Shown piece by piece: positions 25,144 through 33,791 of a stretch of DNA of 36,513 bases. Within the stretch, counting starts at the first letter, position 1, and the number at the start of each line of letters is the position of its first letter. The stretch is taken from the NCBI GenBank assembly GCA_002841945.1, contig PHBI01000054.1, positions 1 through 36,513 on the forward strand. The letters run 5' to 3'. The position numbers were made by a program, and so were the translations under genes. This stretch comes from Deltaproteobacteria bacterium HGW-Deltaproteobacteria-14. GTDB lineage: Bacteria; Myxococcota_A; UBA9042; PHBI01. The notes below the pieces were generated by a model that had not been told where the DNA came from, did not search any database, and worked only from the letters and a program-made list of their open reading frames with translations.

Positions 25144-27738
25144 TCAGAGGTCGCACTCCGGGCACGAAAACGGCGCCGCCTCGAAGCTCGAGCCCGTGAA
25201 GCCGGCGAACTGGGCCAGGCCGCCGAAGAGGCCGTTCGAGAGGTCGGTCGGGAGCGAGGTCCCCACGATCGCGCTGTCGAAGGCCCCGCGGCCGTCGTCG
25301 AAGCGCGCGACGAGGGAGGCCCAGGAGACCCCGAGGTCGTCGGCGGCCTGCTCGCCGTAGTCGACGCAGCGCGCGCTCGCGGCGACGCCGGTCCCGACCA
25401 CGTCCGCGTGCCAGCCGTCGACGCCGTCGCCGCGGTAGAGCGTCGGCGCGAGGAGGTGGCGGTTCCACAGGATGGCGCTCGCGCCGCCGGACGGCGGGGC
25501 GTTCATGAGCAGCACCACCGGGGCGTTGCCGTTGAAGAAGGCGTCGGCCCGGTAGCGCCCGTGGGTGCCGATGATCGCCTGGTCGGCGATGGGCGAGCCG
25601 GGCGGGAGCTGGCGGACGAGCAGGGTCTCCTGGCCCCACTCGGAGGCCAGCGCGGGGTTGAACAGGGCCTCGTCGAGGATGATGGCGCTCGAGATGAGGC
25701 CGGTGCCCTCGGTCTCGAAGACCATCGCGCGGTCGGCGAGGCCGTGGCGGCGATAGAACTCGGGGAGGACGCCGACGGCGATGGCGCTGGTGCCCGTCCC
25801 CGGGCCGAGGGCGCGCACGACGAACGAGTCGACCAGGGTGGTGCTGTCGACGTAGGGGCTGCCGACCCAGGCGTCGTCGCTGTAGTCGAAGACGATGGCG
25901 CTCGAGATGAGCCCCGTGCCGAGGTTCGTGACGAGCTCGTAGCTCAGGCGGTCCATGCGCGTCGCCGCCGCGGGTCGGATCGGGAAGCCGCTGGCGGGGT
26001 CCACCACCGCCTCGATGGTGACGACGACGACGCCGTCCGATCCGCTCGGCAGCTTGTTGCTGCGGACGACCACGACGCCGTCGGCGTCGCTCAGCGCCCA
26101 GGCCCCGCCCGCGACGTCGCCGCCGAAGTGCACCATGACGCGGTGGCCGGGCAGCGGCGCCCCCTCGCCGTCGGTGACCTCGATGATGGCGACCGCGCGC
26201 GAGGACTCCTCGAAGCGCTCGAAGACCACCTGCGGGTTGGCCAGCACGAGGACGCTGGTGGCGCTGACGTCGAACACGCTCTCGCTCGTCGGCATCGCGG
26301 CGTCGATCTGCAGCAGGCCACGACCGGTCTGCATGTCGAAGTCGTCGACCGCGAGCCGGGCGGCGGCGACCTGGAGGTGGCAGCGGACCTCGGCCGCGGG
26401 GACGCCGGCGTCGAGCAGCAGCGCGACCGCGCCGGAGACCTGGGCGGCCGCCGGGGAGGTGCCTGAGGTCAGGTAGAGGCCGCTCGGCGAGGCGTCGCTC
26501 GCCAGGGACTGGCCGAGGATCCCGTCGGGGACGCCGTCGTTGTTGGCGTCGCGGGTCAGGTCGCCGCCGTAGGCCACGAGGTCGAGCGCGTAGCCGTAGT
26601 TCGAGTACTCGGCCCGCCGCGGGACCAGCTCCGAGGTCGCGAGGCGCTCGATCCGCGCCGCGCCGACGGCGATGACCTGCGGGAAGCGAGCCGGGTAGCC
26701 GACGTCGCGCAGCCCGGCGTTGCCGGCCGCCGCCACCATGACGATGCCGCGCGACTCGACGTGCGCGACGGCGTCGGCCAGCAGGCGCGAGGGCTGGTAG
26801 CCGGCGGGGAAGGTCAGGCTCATGTTGATGACCCGGACCCCGGGCACCGACGCGGCGTGGTAGAGGCCCTCGACGAGCCCGGCCTCGGTCCCGACCTTGT
26901 TCGCGTCGAGCACCTTCACCGGCACGATGACCACCCCCGGAGCCACGCCCCACAGCGCGCCGCTGCTCCCGATGATGCTGGCCATGTGCGTGCCGTGGCC
27001 ATTGTCGTCGCGCGCTAGCGCGCCGGGGCTGATGAGGTTGGCGCCGTCGGCCTCGGCGACGTGGGGCAGCGTCTCGATCGGGCTCACGCCGGTGTCGAGG
27101 ACGGCGACCTTGACGGTCGAGCCGAGCGTCTCGTTGCCCTCCCACGCCGCGCTGACGCGCTCCTGGTGGAGATACCACTGGTAGCGGTACAGCGCCGCGT
27201 CGCTCGGGACGAAGGCGGTCGTCCAGTCGGCCCACGGCAGGCCCGGGTCAGCGCTGCCGCGGACCACGGCGTTCGCCTGGGCCTCGATGACCTCGGCGTC
27301 GCCTTGCAGCCCGTCGACCGCGTCCGCGATGGTCCCTCCCTCGGGCGGCGCGGCGATGACGACGCCGGGCACGGCGGTGCGTCGCACCAGGCTCAGCGCG
27401 TGGCGCGCGAGGAGCCCGTCGACCTCGCCGTCGGTGCGGTCGGGCTCGAGCCGGATCAGGATCTCCCCCCGCGCGGCGAGGAGCCGCTTGCCGTCGACCG
27501 TCACGATCTCGATGTCGACGAGGCGCGCTGCGGTCTCGGCGGGGAACGCCGGCAGCCTCGGGTACGTCCGCTCGGGGAGCGGGACGGCGACCAACGAGGT
27601 CGGCGGGGCGATGGGCGTCACCCCGAGGACGGCGTCGGGCGTCGGCTCGGTGGCGTCTGGGGGAGCGGTCTGGGGAGGCGGGGCCTCGGCGCAGGCGCCG
27701 AGCAGCGCGAGGATGGTGATGAGGCTGCGTGAGGTCAT
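25144..27738 (-). CDS. S8 serine protease lipoprotein with LISSA repeats
   Basis: An 864-residue protein starting at the ATG at 27738, preceded by GAGGGAG. This ATG overlaps the TGA stop of the upstream MYXO-CTERM gene (ATGA), so translation is coupled. The signal MTSRSLITILALLGAC predicts lipidation at Cys16. Residues about 60-150 are a propeptide-like domain (ILIRLEPDRTDGEVDGLLARH). The triad is Asp215 (AVLDTGV), His248 (NGHGTHM) and Ser428 (SGTSPAAA), with the oxyanion Asn in AAGNAG. Residues about 485-590 form a Big1/invasin-like Ig domain (VAIIEVTDGEGAPLPGHRV). The C-terminal array of eight units starts at residues 607, 645, 678, 714, 748, 782, 816 and 849 and runs to the end. It lacks the coiled coil of its paralogue at 16336-19962. 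Likely anchored at the cell envelope. Confidence 0.95.
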   Translation of the reverse strand: MTSRSLITILALLGACAEAPPPQTAPPDATEPTPDAVLGVTPIAPPTSLVAVPLPERTYPRLPAFPAETAARLVDIEIVTVDGKRLLAARGEILIRLEPDRTDGEVDGLLARHALSLVRRTAVPGVVIAAPPEGGTIADAVDGLQGDAEVIEAQANAVVRGSADPGLPWADWTTAFVPSDAALYRYQWYLHQERVSAAWEGNETLGSTVKVAVLDTGVSPIETLPHVAEADGANLISPGALARDDNGHGTHMASIIGSSGALWGVAPGVVIVPVKVLDANKVGTEAGLVEGLYHAASVPGVRVINMSLTFPAGYQPSRLLADAVAHVESRGIVMVAAAGNAGLRDVGYPARFPQVIAVGAARIERLATSELVPRRAEYSNYGYALDLVAYGGDLTRDANNDGVPDGILGQSLASDASPSGLYLTSGTSPAAAQVSGAVALLLDAGVPAAEVRCHLQVAAARLAVDDFDMQTGRGLLQIDAAMPTSESVFDVSATSVLVLANPQVVFERFEESSRAVAIIEVTDGEGAPLPGHRVMVHFGGDVAGGAWALSDADGVVVVRSNKLPSGSDGVVVVTIEAVVDPASGFPIRPAAATRMDRLSYELVTNLGTGLISSAIVFDYSDDAWVGSPYVDSTTLVDSFVVRALGPGTGTSAIAVGVLPEFYRRHGLADRAMVFETEGTGLISSAIILDEALFNPALASEWGQETLLVRQLPPGSPIADQAIIGTHGRYRADAFFNGNAPVVLLMNAPPSGGASAILWNRHLLAPTLYRGDGVDGWHADVVGTGVAASARCVDYGEQAADDLGVSWASLVARFDDGRGAFDSAIVGTSLPTDLSNGLFGGLAQFAGFTGSSFEAAPFSCPECDL
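25150..25920 (-). repeat. C-terminal LISSA repeat array of the second S8 protease
   Basis: Eight units with a very regular spacing of 33-38 residues. First Gly positions at 25920 (GTGLISSAIV), 25806 (GPGTGTSAIA), 25707 (GTGLISSAII), 25599 (GSPIADQAII), about 25497 (SGGASAIL, leading Gly lost), 25395 (GTGVAASAR), 25293 (GRGAFDSAIV) and 25194 (GSSFEAAPF). The two strong copies share the DNA core ggcgctcgagat (plus strand, 25897 and 25684) with the array in the other protease. Confidence 0.85.
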
Positions 27739-30700
27739 CGTCGACTCCCTCGGGTGTTCATGGCGCTCGGCCCCAATGGGGCGGCAGGGGGGGCGCGGCG
27801 CCGGCGGCGCGTGGCGAGCCACAGGGCCACGAACAGCGCCAACGCGAGCGGCCACGGCGGCGCTCCGTCCGAGCCCGCTCCACAGCCGGACTCGCTCTTG
27901 TGCGCGGCGGGGGCCGGGAGATCGACGACGCCCTCCGGCTGGTCCGGGTCGCAGGCGTCACCGACCCCGTCGCCGTCGGCGTCGGCCTGGTTGGTGTTCA
28001 CCACGCCTGGGCAGTTGTCGCTGCACGCCAGGCGGTCGCCACCGCGACACGCCGGCGGGGGGGGGGCGTCGGGGTCGGTGGGGTTGCACTCGTTGACGCC
28101 GTCGCCGTCGCCGTCGCAGTCGCAGGCGTCGCCGACGCCGTCGAGGTCGGCGTCGGCCTGGTCGGGGTTGTCGACGCCGCGGCAGTTGTCGCGACACCCC
28201 GTGCTCGCGCCGCCGGCGCAGAGGCCGGGGACGCCGCCCGGCCAGCAGTCGGCGTCCGAGGCGTCGATGATCCCGTCGTCGTCGGTGTCGCACGCGCAGG
28301 CCTCGCCGGGCAGGCACGGGGCGCACGGGCCGCCGTCGCAGGCGCACGCGTCGCCGACGCCGTCGCCGTCGCCGTCGCGCTGGTCGGGGTTGAGGACCTC
28401 GGGGCAGTTGTCGCGGCAGCCGTCGCGCTGTCCTCCGGTGCACGGGGACGCGGCCGGGCCGCCGCCCCAGCAGCTCACGCGCTCGCCGTCGGTGATCTGG
28501 TCGCCGTCACGGTCGCAGTCGCAGGCGTCGCCGACCGCGTCGCCGTCGCGGTCGGCCTGGTCGTCGTTGGGGGTGGACGGGCAGTTGTCCGCGCAGCCCT
28601 CCCGCAGCCCGTCGCGGCACTCCGCGGGCGCGGGGCCGTCCCAGCAGGCGTGGGCGTTGGCCTCGGCGAAGCCGTCGCCGTCGGCGTCGCATCCGCAGGC
28701 GTCGCCGGCGCCGTCGCCGTCGGCGTCGGTCTGGTCGGCGTTGGCGACGAGGGGACAGTTGTCGCGGCAGCCGGCGCTCTGGCCGTTGGTGCAGGTCGGG
28801 GGCGCGACCCCGCCGATCCAGCAGGCGGCGTCGCCGCTGTCGAAGACGCCGTCGCCGTCGCGGTCGCAGTCGCAGGCGTCCCCGGCGCCGTCGCCGTCGC
28901 TGTCGAGCTGGTCGCTGTTGCCGACGGCCGGGCAGTTGTCGAGACAGGGGCCGGTCAGGGGCGCGCGGCAGACGGCCGGCGGGCCGCCGGGCCAGCACGC
29001 CACCGAGGCGTCCTCGAGCACGCCGTCGTGGTCGATGTCGCAGGCGTCCGAGACGAGCACGACGCCGCTGAACTCGCTGGTCGCTCCGGCGACGGTGGCG
29101 GTCGCGGTGATGGCGAAGGGGAGGGGGAGGTCGGGCACGACGACGTTGAAGTCGAAGAGGTTGGTGTTGTCGGCGCCCGGCTCGACGCCGTTGATCGCCC
29201 CCGAGTAGGCGCCGTGGCCGCTGCCGCCGTCTTGGGCCGAGCCCTCGATGAGGGTCATCAAGAAGGTCTTCCCTTCGCCGAAGCCCGGCGAGTCGCTGTC
29301 GGCGAGGTAGAGGTCGATGACCGCGTTGGGCGTCGCGTAGCCCCGCAGCGTCAGCGTGCCGTTGGACACGGTGGCGGAGACGATGACCGGGAAGTTGAGC
29401 TGGCCGTTGCCGCCCTCGTCCCAGTCGCCGTAGTCGTTGCGGCTGACGAAGGGCGCCGACCCGGTCAGGGGATCGTCGCTCGCGTCGAGCAGGTCGATGC
29501 CGAGCTGACCGGTCGGGGCGGCGCCGCTGGCGTTGGTGATGGTGCCGTTGCCCCACATGGAGTTGAAGCGGAGGGTGTTGCGGGTCGCGGCGTCGGTCAC
29601 CATCACCCCGGCGCCGAAGTTGACCGCGATCAGGTTGTGGCGCAGCTCGCTGTCGCTCCCGAAGAGGCGGACGCCGGCGTTCTCGAGCCCGGCTTGGACG
29701 TGGACGCCGTTGCCGCGCAGGGAGTTGTCGGCGATGAGGTGGCCGCCAGGGCTCCCCCAGGAGTCGATGCCGGGGCCCCCGTTGTCGACGATCAGGTTGC
29801 CGATCACCTCGGCGCCGCCGCTGCCGCTGAGGGACAGCCCGTCGCTGCCCCCGCTGAGCAAGCCGTTGCCGCGGAGTTGGTTGCCGCGCACGGTCCAGCC
29901 GTCGCTGCGAATGAGGACGACGCCGCTGCCGCTCACAAACCCGACCAGGCTGTTGACGAGCTGCCCGTCGGGGCTGTCCTCGGCGCGCAGGCCATCGCTG
30001 AGGGAGAGCGCCGCGGGCTTTGGCGCGGCGAAGGCGTCGCCGGCGGCGCCGATGACGCAGCGCGAGATGACCGCGCGGGGGGCGTTCATGAGGCGCACGT
30101 TGGCGTTGCCGGCGTCGCCGGGGGTGTTGCCGAAGCCGGCGACGGCGAGGCCGGAGAGGCGCGCGTCCGGACCGCGGAGGTCGAGGCCGAGGGGGAGATC
30201 GGCGCCGTCGATGAGGGCGACCTCGGGCGCCGGCACCGGGTCGAGGGGGGTGCCCTCGGTCCCGACGGCGCCGCTCGCGCCGAGCTGGATCGCGTTGAGG
30301 TCGCGGTACGCGCTCTGCGTGGTGGCGTCGATGGCGGTCCCGCCGTCGAGCACGGGCTCGAGGGGGGAGAGCACGGTGATGGTGAGCACCTCCCCGACCA
30401 GCCCGGGGTCGGCCGGACGGCCGAGGGGGTCGTTGAGGACCGGGATGGTGAAGATCGCGCGGTTCGGGCCGGCGATGCGGTTGGCGTTGCGGATGAAGCG
30501 CCGCAGGCTACCGCGCCCGGCGTCCTTGGTGTTGACGACACCGTCGAAGGTGACGCCGACGTCGACGTGCTGGCGGTGCTCGTTGTCGAGGGTCAGCGGG
30601 ATGAACATCTGGGGGGTGGCGGTCGCGGTCGTGAGCGCCGCGATGGGGGCGGTGAAGTTCGATGGCGCGTCCTCGCGGCGTGGGTCGCGCCCGCCGACGT

Positions 30701-33149
30701 CGCTCGGGTGGTCGACCACGCCGTCGGACCAGAAGAGCGGCAGCGCGTCCACCGGATCGGGGCCGAGCAGCCCGGCCGCGGGAGGGGTGTCGAGGTCGCC
30801 GACGGTGTCGCTCGGGACGCGAACGCTGAAGCTGCCGTTGGGGAGGCCGCCGATGAGCCAGCCGCCGTCGGGCTTGGTGTAGGTCGCGAGGACGAACTTG
30901 CCGTCCTCGTCGTACAGCTCGACGCGCGCGTTGCCGAGGCGGTGGGCCCCCCCGCCGGCCGCGAGGAGGCTGCGGCCGGCGCCGCCGCCCCAGGTCGTCT
31001 CCTCGAAGACGGCGCCGGAGACCGAGTTGCCGAGGGTCACTGGGGCGCCGTTGGTCACCGACGCGGTGCCCGAGCGGAAGAAGACCGTCGCGTGGGTCGT
31101 GTAGCCGATGAGCGTCGCGGGTGCGCTGTTGGCGACGACGGCGTCGAACTCGACGCGGATCGACTCGCCGGGCAGCAGCGTGGTGTCGTCGAACTCCCAG
31201 CTCACCTGCTGGCGATTGAGGCCGGTGTACGGGGCCCGGGTCGCGGGGGCGTTCAACGTCTGCACGGGGATGCCGGTGCCGCCGAAGACCTCGGCCGAGT
31301 TCACGACGAACTGGAAGCGGGTGTTGGCGTTGACGGTCTGCAGATCGACGCTCGGCAGCCACACGACGAGCTCGATGTCGCGGACCTGCTCGGCCCCCTG
31401 GTTGGTGAGGTCGAGGGTGTAGTGCAGCTGCTCGCCGGGCAGCGCGTACTTCTTGTCGACGGTGGTGTCGAGCCGCAGCATCGGGGCGTTGTTGGCGACG
31501 AGCACGGATTGCGCGGTCACGGCCGTCTCGACCTCGTCGCTGACGATCGAGGCGACGGTGACCAGGCGCTTGTCGCTGCCCTTCTCGAGGACGTCGAACG
31601 AGAAGGTGGCGCCATCGCCGGGCTCGAGGACGGCGATGGGGGCAAACGTGAGGGGCTCGCCGGGCGCTGCGTCGGGCGGTGTGGTCTCCCAGGGGGCGGT
31701 GCCCTCCTCGAGGACGAAGTTGTTTGTCGTGCAGCGGTCCCACGGGGCGCCGTCGCAGGGCTGGATGGTGTCGACGAAGACGGGCAGGGCGAGCGCGAGC
31801 CGGACGTTGTGCTGTGCCGTGGCCGCGGTGTTGCGATAGCTGACGCGGTAGGTCACGAGGGAGTCGGGGGCGATGGTGGTGGCGTCGAACGGCGTACCGT
31901 CGGTCGCTGCGGCGCGGAGCGTGAGGTGGAGATCGCTGTTGTGGTGGCCACCGATGGGGCGGTGGAAGTGCCATGGGTTCTTCGCGGCGCTCGGGTCCCC
32001 GCCCCAGACCTCGGAGTTGGTGATGAGGCCGCCGGGGGGCGGGGGGGCGGTGAGCTGGGCGCTGAGCTTGACCTGGTGGACGACGCCGGCGGCCATGTTT
32101 CCGAAGGCGAAGCGCACGGCGTTGGTGTCGGCGGGGAGGGGGTTCGCGGCGACGAGCTCGACCCCGGCCGTCGTCGGCCCTCCGACGACGGCCTTGTCGT
32201 CGTCGCCCGAGACCAGGGGCCCTTGGGCCAGCGTCCCCACCCGCGAGCCGATGTAGGCGATGCGGCGCCAGGGGCCGGTGGCGCCGGTGGCGTCGAGGGG
32301 GTAGCCGGAGTCGGGGCCGGCGACCGGGGAGCCGGCTCCGAAGGGGCCGACGACCGGGGCGTGGGCCGCGCAGGCGGGGAGGGTGGCGCGCGGCTGGGCG
32401 AGGGCGGCTACGGCGGCTGGGCGCGAGGCGAAGGCGTTGCATTGGGCCGCGTCCCAGACGTTGTGGGTGACGATGAAGGTCCCGCCCGAGGTCTCGAGCA
32501 GGGACGAGCTGTTCTCGAGCGCGACGTTGTAGCCGGTCTCGGTCCCCACGACCCCGAGACCGTTGCCCGCGAACAGCGCGGTGCGTGGGTCGGTGGAGTA
32601 GAAGATGCCGGTGTCTGCGTAGAGCATCGCGGCCGAACCCGAGCACTGGGTGGTCGGGACGCCGGCGGGCACGCACTTGCCGGTGGGGTCGAAGCCGGGG
32701 ACGCTGAAGGCGCCGGCGATCCAGGTCGAGGTCACGGTCTTGTGGTTGGCCGGCCCCATCAGCTCCGGGGGGACGGGCTCGAAGCCGCCTGCGCCGTCCG
32801 GGCGCACGAACCAGGCGCCGACGACGCGCGTGCCGGCGGCCGGGTAGTCGGTGATCCAGGCGCCTACGGGAGCGTCAGAGGTCAGCGCGGTGAACTCGAT
32901 GATCCAGCTCACGGTGTCGCCCGCGACCAAGGGCGGCGCGCCGGCGGCGAGGCGCTCGAGGATCAGCGCGAGCGTCTCGGGGGCGAAGTAGCGCTGGGTC
33001 TGCACCGGGACGCCGGTCGAGGATCCGGCGTGCGCGGGCGCCGAGGTGACGGCCAGGGCGGCCGCGAGGGAGATGGCGGCCGCGAGGCGTGCCCGCGTGC
33101 CGGGGCGGCGCGTGGGACGGTTGTGGGAGCACGTCACAGCGGACCTCAT
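27735..33149 (-). CDS. Giant MYXO-CTERM surface protein with TSP3 repeats
   Basis: An 1804-residue protein from the ATG at 33149. A Sec signal (cleavage after TSAPAHA, about residue 41) is followed by an N-terminal region unlike any family I know. Residues about 420-700 hold DUF11-type beta modules (VTYRVSYRNTAATAQHNV, LHYTLDLTNQGAEQVRDIEL). Residues about 710-785 form a Cna-B/SdrD-like module (ARVELYDEDGKFVLATYTKP). Residues about 870-1250 are a right-handed beta-helix opening with GRGSLRRFIRNAN. Then six thrombospondin type 3 calcium-binding units (DNCPxxxNxDQxDxDGDGxGDAC) extend to about 1740. The tail from Cys1756 (CGAGSDG, hydrophobic segment, RRRRR) is a MYXO-CTERM sorting signal, so the protein is probably processed by a myxosortase and anchored on the surface. 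First gene of an operon with the S8 protease (ATGA overlap). Confidence 0.95.
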   Translation of the reverse strand: MRSAVTCSHNRPTRRPGTRARLAAAISLAAALAVTSAPAHAGSSTGVPVQTQRYFAPETLALILERLAAGAPPLVAGDTVSWIIEFTALTSDAPVGAWITDYPAAGTRVVGAWFVRPDGAGGFEPVPPELMGPANHKTVTSTWIAGAFSVPGFDPTGKCVPAGVPTTQCSGSAAMLYADTGIFYSTDPRTALFAGNGLGVVGTETGYNVALENSSSLLETSGGTFIVTHNVWDAAQCNAFASRPAAVAALAQPRATLPACAAHAPVVGPFGAGSPVAGPDSGYPLDATGATGPWRRIAYIGSRVGTLAQGPLVSGDDDKAVVGGPTTAGVELVAANPLPADTNAVRFAFGNMAAGVVHQVKLSAQLTAPPPPGGLITNSEVWGGDPSAAKNPWHFHRPIGGHHNSDLHLTLRAAATDGTPFDATTIAPDSLVTYRVSYRNTAATAQHNVRLALALPVFVDTIQPCDGAPWDRCTTNNFVLEEGTAPWETTPPDAAPGEPLTFAPIAVLEPGDGATFSFDVLEKGSDKRLVTVASIVSDEVETAVTAQSVLVANNAPMLRLDTTVDKKYALPGEQLHYTLDLTNQGAEQVRDIELVVWLPSVDLQTVNANTRFQFVVNSAEVFGGTGIPVQTLNAPATRAPYTGLNRQQVSWEFDDTTLLPGESIRVEFDAVVANSAPATLIGYTTHATVFFRSGTASVTNGAPVTLGNSVSGAVFEETTWGGGAGRSLLAAGGGAHRLGNARVELYDEDGKFVLATYTKPDGGWLIGGLPNGSFSVRVPSDTVGDLDTPPAAGLLGPDPVDALPLFWSDGVVDHPSDVGGRDPRREDAPSNFTAPIAALTTATATPQMFIPLTLDNEHRQHVDVGVTFDGVVNTKDAGRGSLRRFIRNANRIAGPNRAIFTIPVLNDPLGRPADPGLVGEVLTITVLSPLEPVLDGGTAIDATTQSAYRDLNAIQLGASGAVGTEGTPLDPVPAPEVALIDGADLPLGLDLRGPDARLSGLAVAGFGNTPGDAGNANVRLMNAPRAVISRCVIGAAGDAFAAPKPAALSLSDGLRAEDSPDGQLVNSLVGFVSGSGVVLIRSDGWTVRGNQLRGNGLLSGGSDGLSLSGSGGAEVIGNLIVDNGGPGIDSWGSPGGHLIADNSLRGNGVHVQAGLENAGVRLFGSDSELRHNLIAVNFGAGVMVTDAATRNTLRFNSMWGNGTITNASGAAPTGQLGIDLLDASDDPLTGSAPFVSRNDYGDWDEGGNGQLNFPVIVSATVSNGTLTLRGYATPNAVIDLYLADSDSPGFGEGKTFLMTLIEGSAQDGGSGHGAYSGAINGVEPGADNTNLFDFNVVVPDLPLPFAITATATVAGATSEFSGVVLVSDACDIDHDGVLEDASVACWPGGPPAVCRAPLTGPCLDNCPAVGNSDQLDSDGDGAGDACDCDRDGDGVFDSGDAACWIGGVAPPTCTNGQSAGCRDNCPLVANADQTDADGDGAGDACGCDADGDGFAEANAHACWDGPAPAECRDGLREGCADNCPSTPNDDQADRDGDAVGDACDCDRDGDQITDGERVSCWGGGPAASPCTGGQRDGCRDNCPEVLNPDQRDGDGDGVGDACACDGGPCAPCLPGEACACDTDDDGIIDASDADCWPGGVPGLCAGGASTGCRDNCRGVDNPDQADADLDGVGDACDCDGDGDGVNECNPTDPDAPPPPACRGGDRLACSDNCPGVVNTNQADADGDGVGDACDPDQPEGVVDLPAPAAHKSESGCGAGSDGAPPWPLALALFVALWLATRRRRRAPPAAPLGPSAMNTRGSRR
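27938..29049 (-). repeat. Thrombospondin type 3 repeat-coding array
   Basis: Six units of about 55-65 codons. Each combines the calcium motif (DNCP, NxDQ, DGDGxGDAC, CDxDGDG) with an interposed Cys-rich insert of the form CWxGG...C...GC. At the DNA level this gives recurring tracts of gtcgccgtcgcc type about 180 bases apart, which look like a spaced repeat array but are coding. Confidence 0.9.
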
Positions 33150-33454
33150 GGGGTTGTAGGCCCCTCTATCGGCCGAGATTTCGCGCCACTTGAGTCGGAT
33201 TATATGGAGCCGCTGGCCGCGCAACCGGGGCCTCTGGGGCCCGGGAGCCAGCGCCCGTGGACCCGGGAGGCGGCGCCTCACGCCAAGGCTGCCGAGCTTC
33301 AGCGCGGCTGCGGTATGGCGGACGAACCGGGTGTCAGGGGGGCGGCGCCGAGCGCGGGGAGCGGCGGGCGGTCTCGCGGCTCACTTCGCCGGCGCACCGG
33401 GTGGGCGCGGCGGCTCGCTCAGAGCTCGTGGTTTTTTTCCGAAGCTGGACCTAG
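33150..33454. other. Gene-free stretch upstream of the MYXO-CTERM gene
   Basis: 305 bases between the MYXO-CTERM gene and the transposase remnant. Apart from the -10-like element listed separately I see no gene, RNA or repeat here. The transposase frame is closed by a TAG at 33452-33454, so no upstream part of that gene is left in frame. Confidence 0.6.
33199..33204 (-). promoter_or_regulatory. Possible -10 element of the MYXO-CTERM operon
   Basis: On the minus strand a perfect TATAAT lies 49-55 bases before the ATG at 33149, in DNA that is otherwise extremely GC-rich. No good -35 hexamer stands at the usual distance, so the call rests on the rarity of this sequence in its surroundings and its position. 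Confidence 0.4.
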
Positions 33455-33772
33455 AAGATCCTGGTTGTCTGGGACAACCTGAACATCCACTACGACGGGG
33501 CCGACCAGCGTTGGACACAGTTCAACGCGCGCCACGGCGGTAGGTTCAGCTTCATCTACACGCCGATCCATGCGTCGTGGATGAACCAGGTCGAGGTCTG
33601 GTTCTCGATCGTCGAGCGGCGCGTGTTGCGCTACGGCAGCTTCGCGAACTTCGACGAGATCGACGATCGCCTCATCGGGTTTAGTCGCCACTGGAACGAG
33701 TCCGAGGCGCGGCCTTTCCGCTGGACTTGGCGCCCAGACAAGTCCGAAGATCGACTCCGTCGGGCGGCATGA
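33455..33772 (+). pseudogene. IS630-family transposase, C-terminal remnant
   Basis: The last 105 codons of a DDE transposase remain in frame after a TAG at 33452-33454. The translation begins KILVVWDNLNIHYDG and continues YTPIHASWMNQVEVWFSIVERR, which are the second catalytic Asp (DN) and the final Glu region of IS630-type DDE enzymes. It ends with LIGFSRHWNESEARPFRW, the usual C-terminus. The N-terminal helix-turn-helix part and the first catalytic Asp are missing, so it cannot be active. No terminal inverted repeats or target duplications are recognisable. It marks an old insertion next to the MYXO-CTERM locus. Confidence 0.88.
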
Positions 33773-33791
33773 GACGTCGTCCTCCGAGGCC

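Noticed and set aside
27938..29049. CRISPR-like regularly spaced tracts of gtcgccgtcgcc
   Set aside because: The tracts are the codons of Asp/Gly-rich TSP3 calcium motifs in an intact frame. The intervals are coding, similar to each other and not unique spacers.
27729..33482. A 1917-codon open frame on the plus strand opposite the MYXO-CTERM gene
   Set aside because: Its product is a monotonous Gly/Ala/Val/Asp/Arg mix without domains. The opposite strand encodes a protein with signal peptide, DUF11, beta-helix, TSP3 and MYXO-CTERM. Antisense open frames are expected at this GC content.
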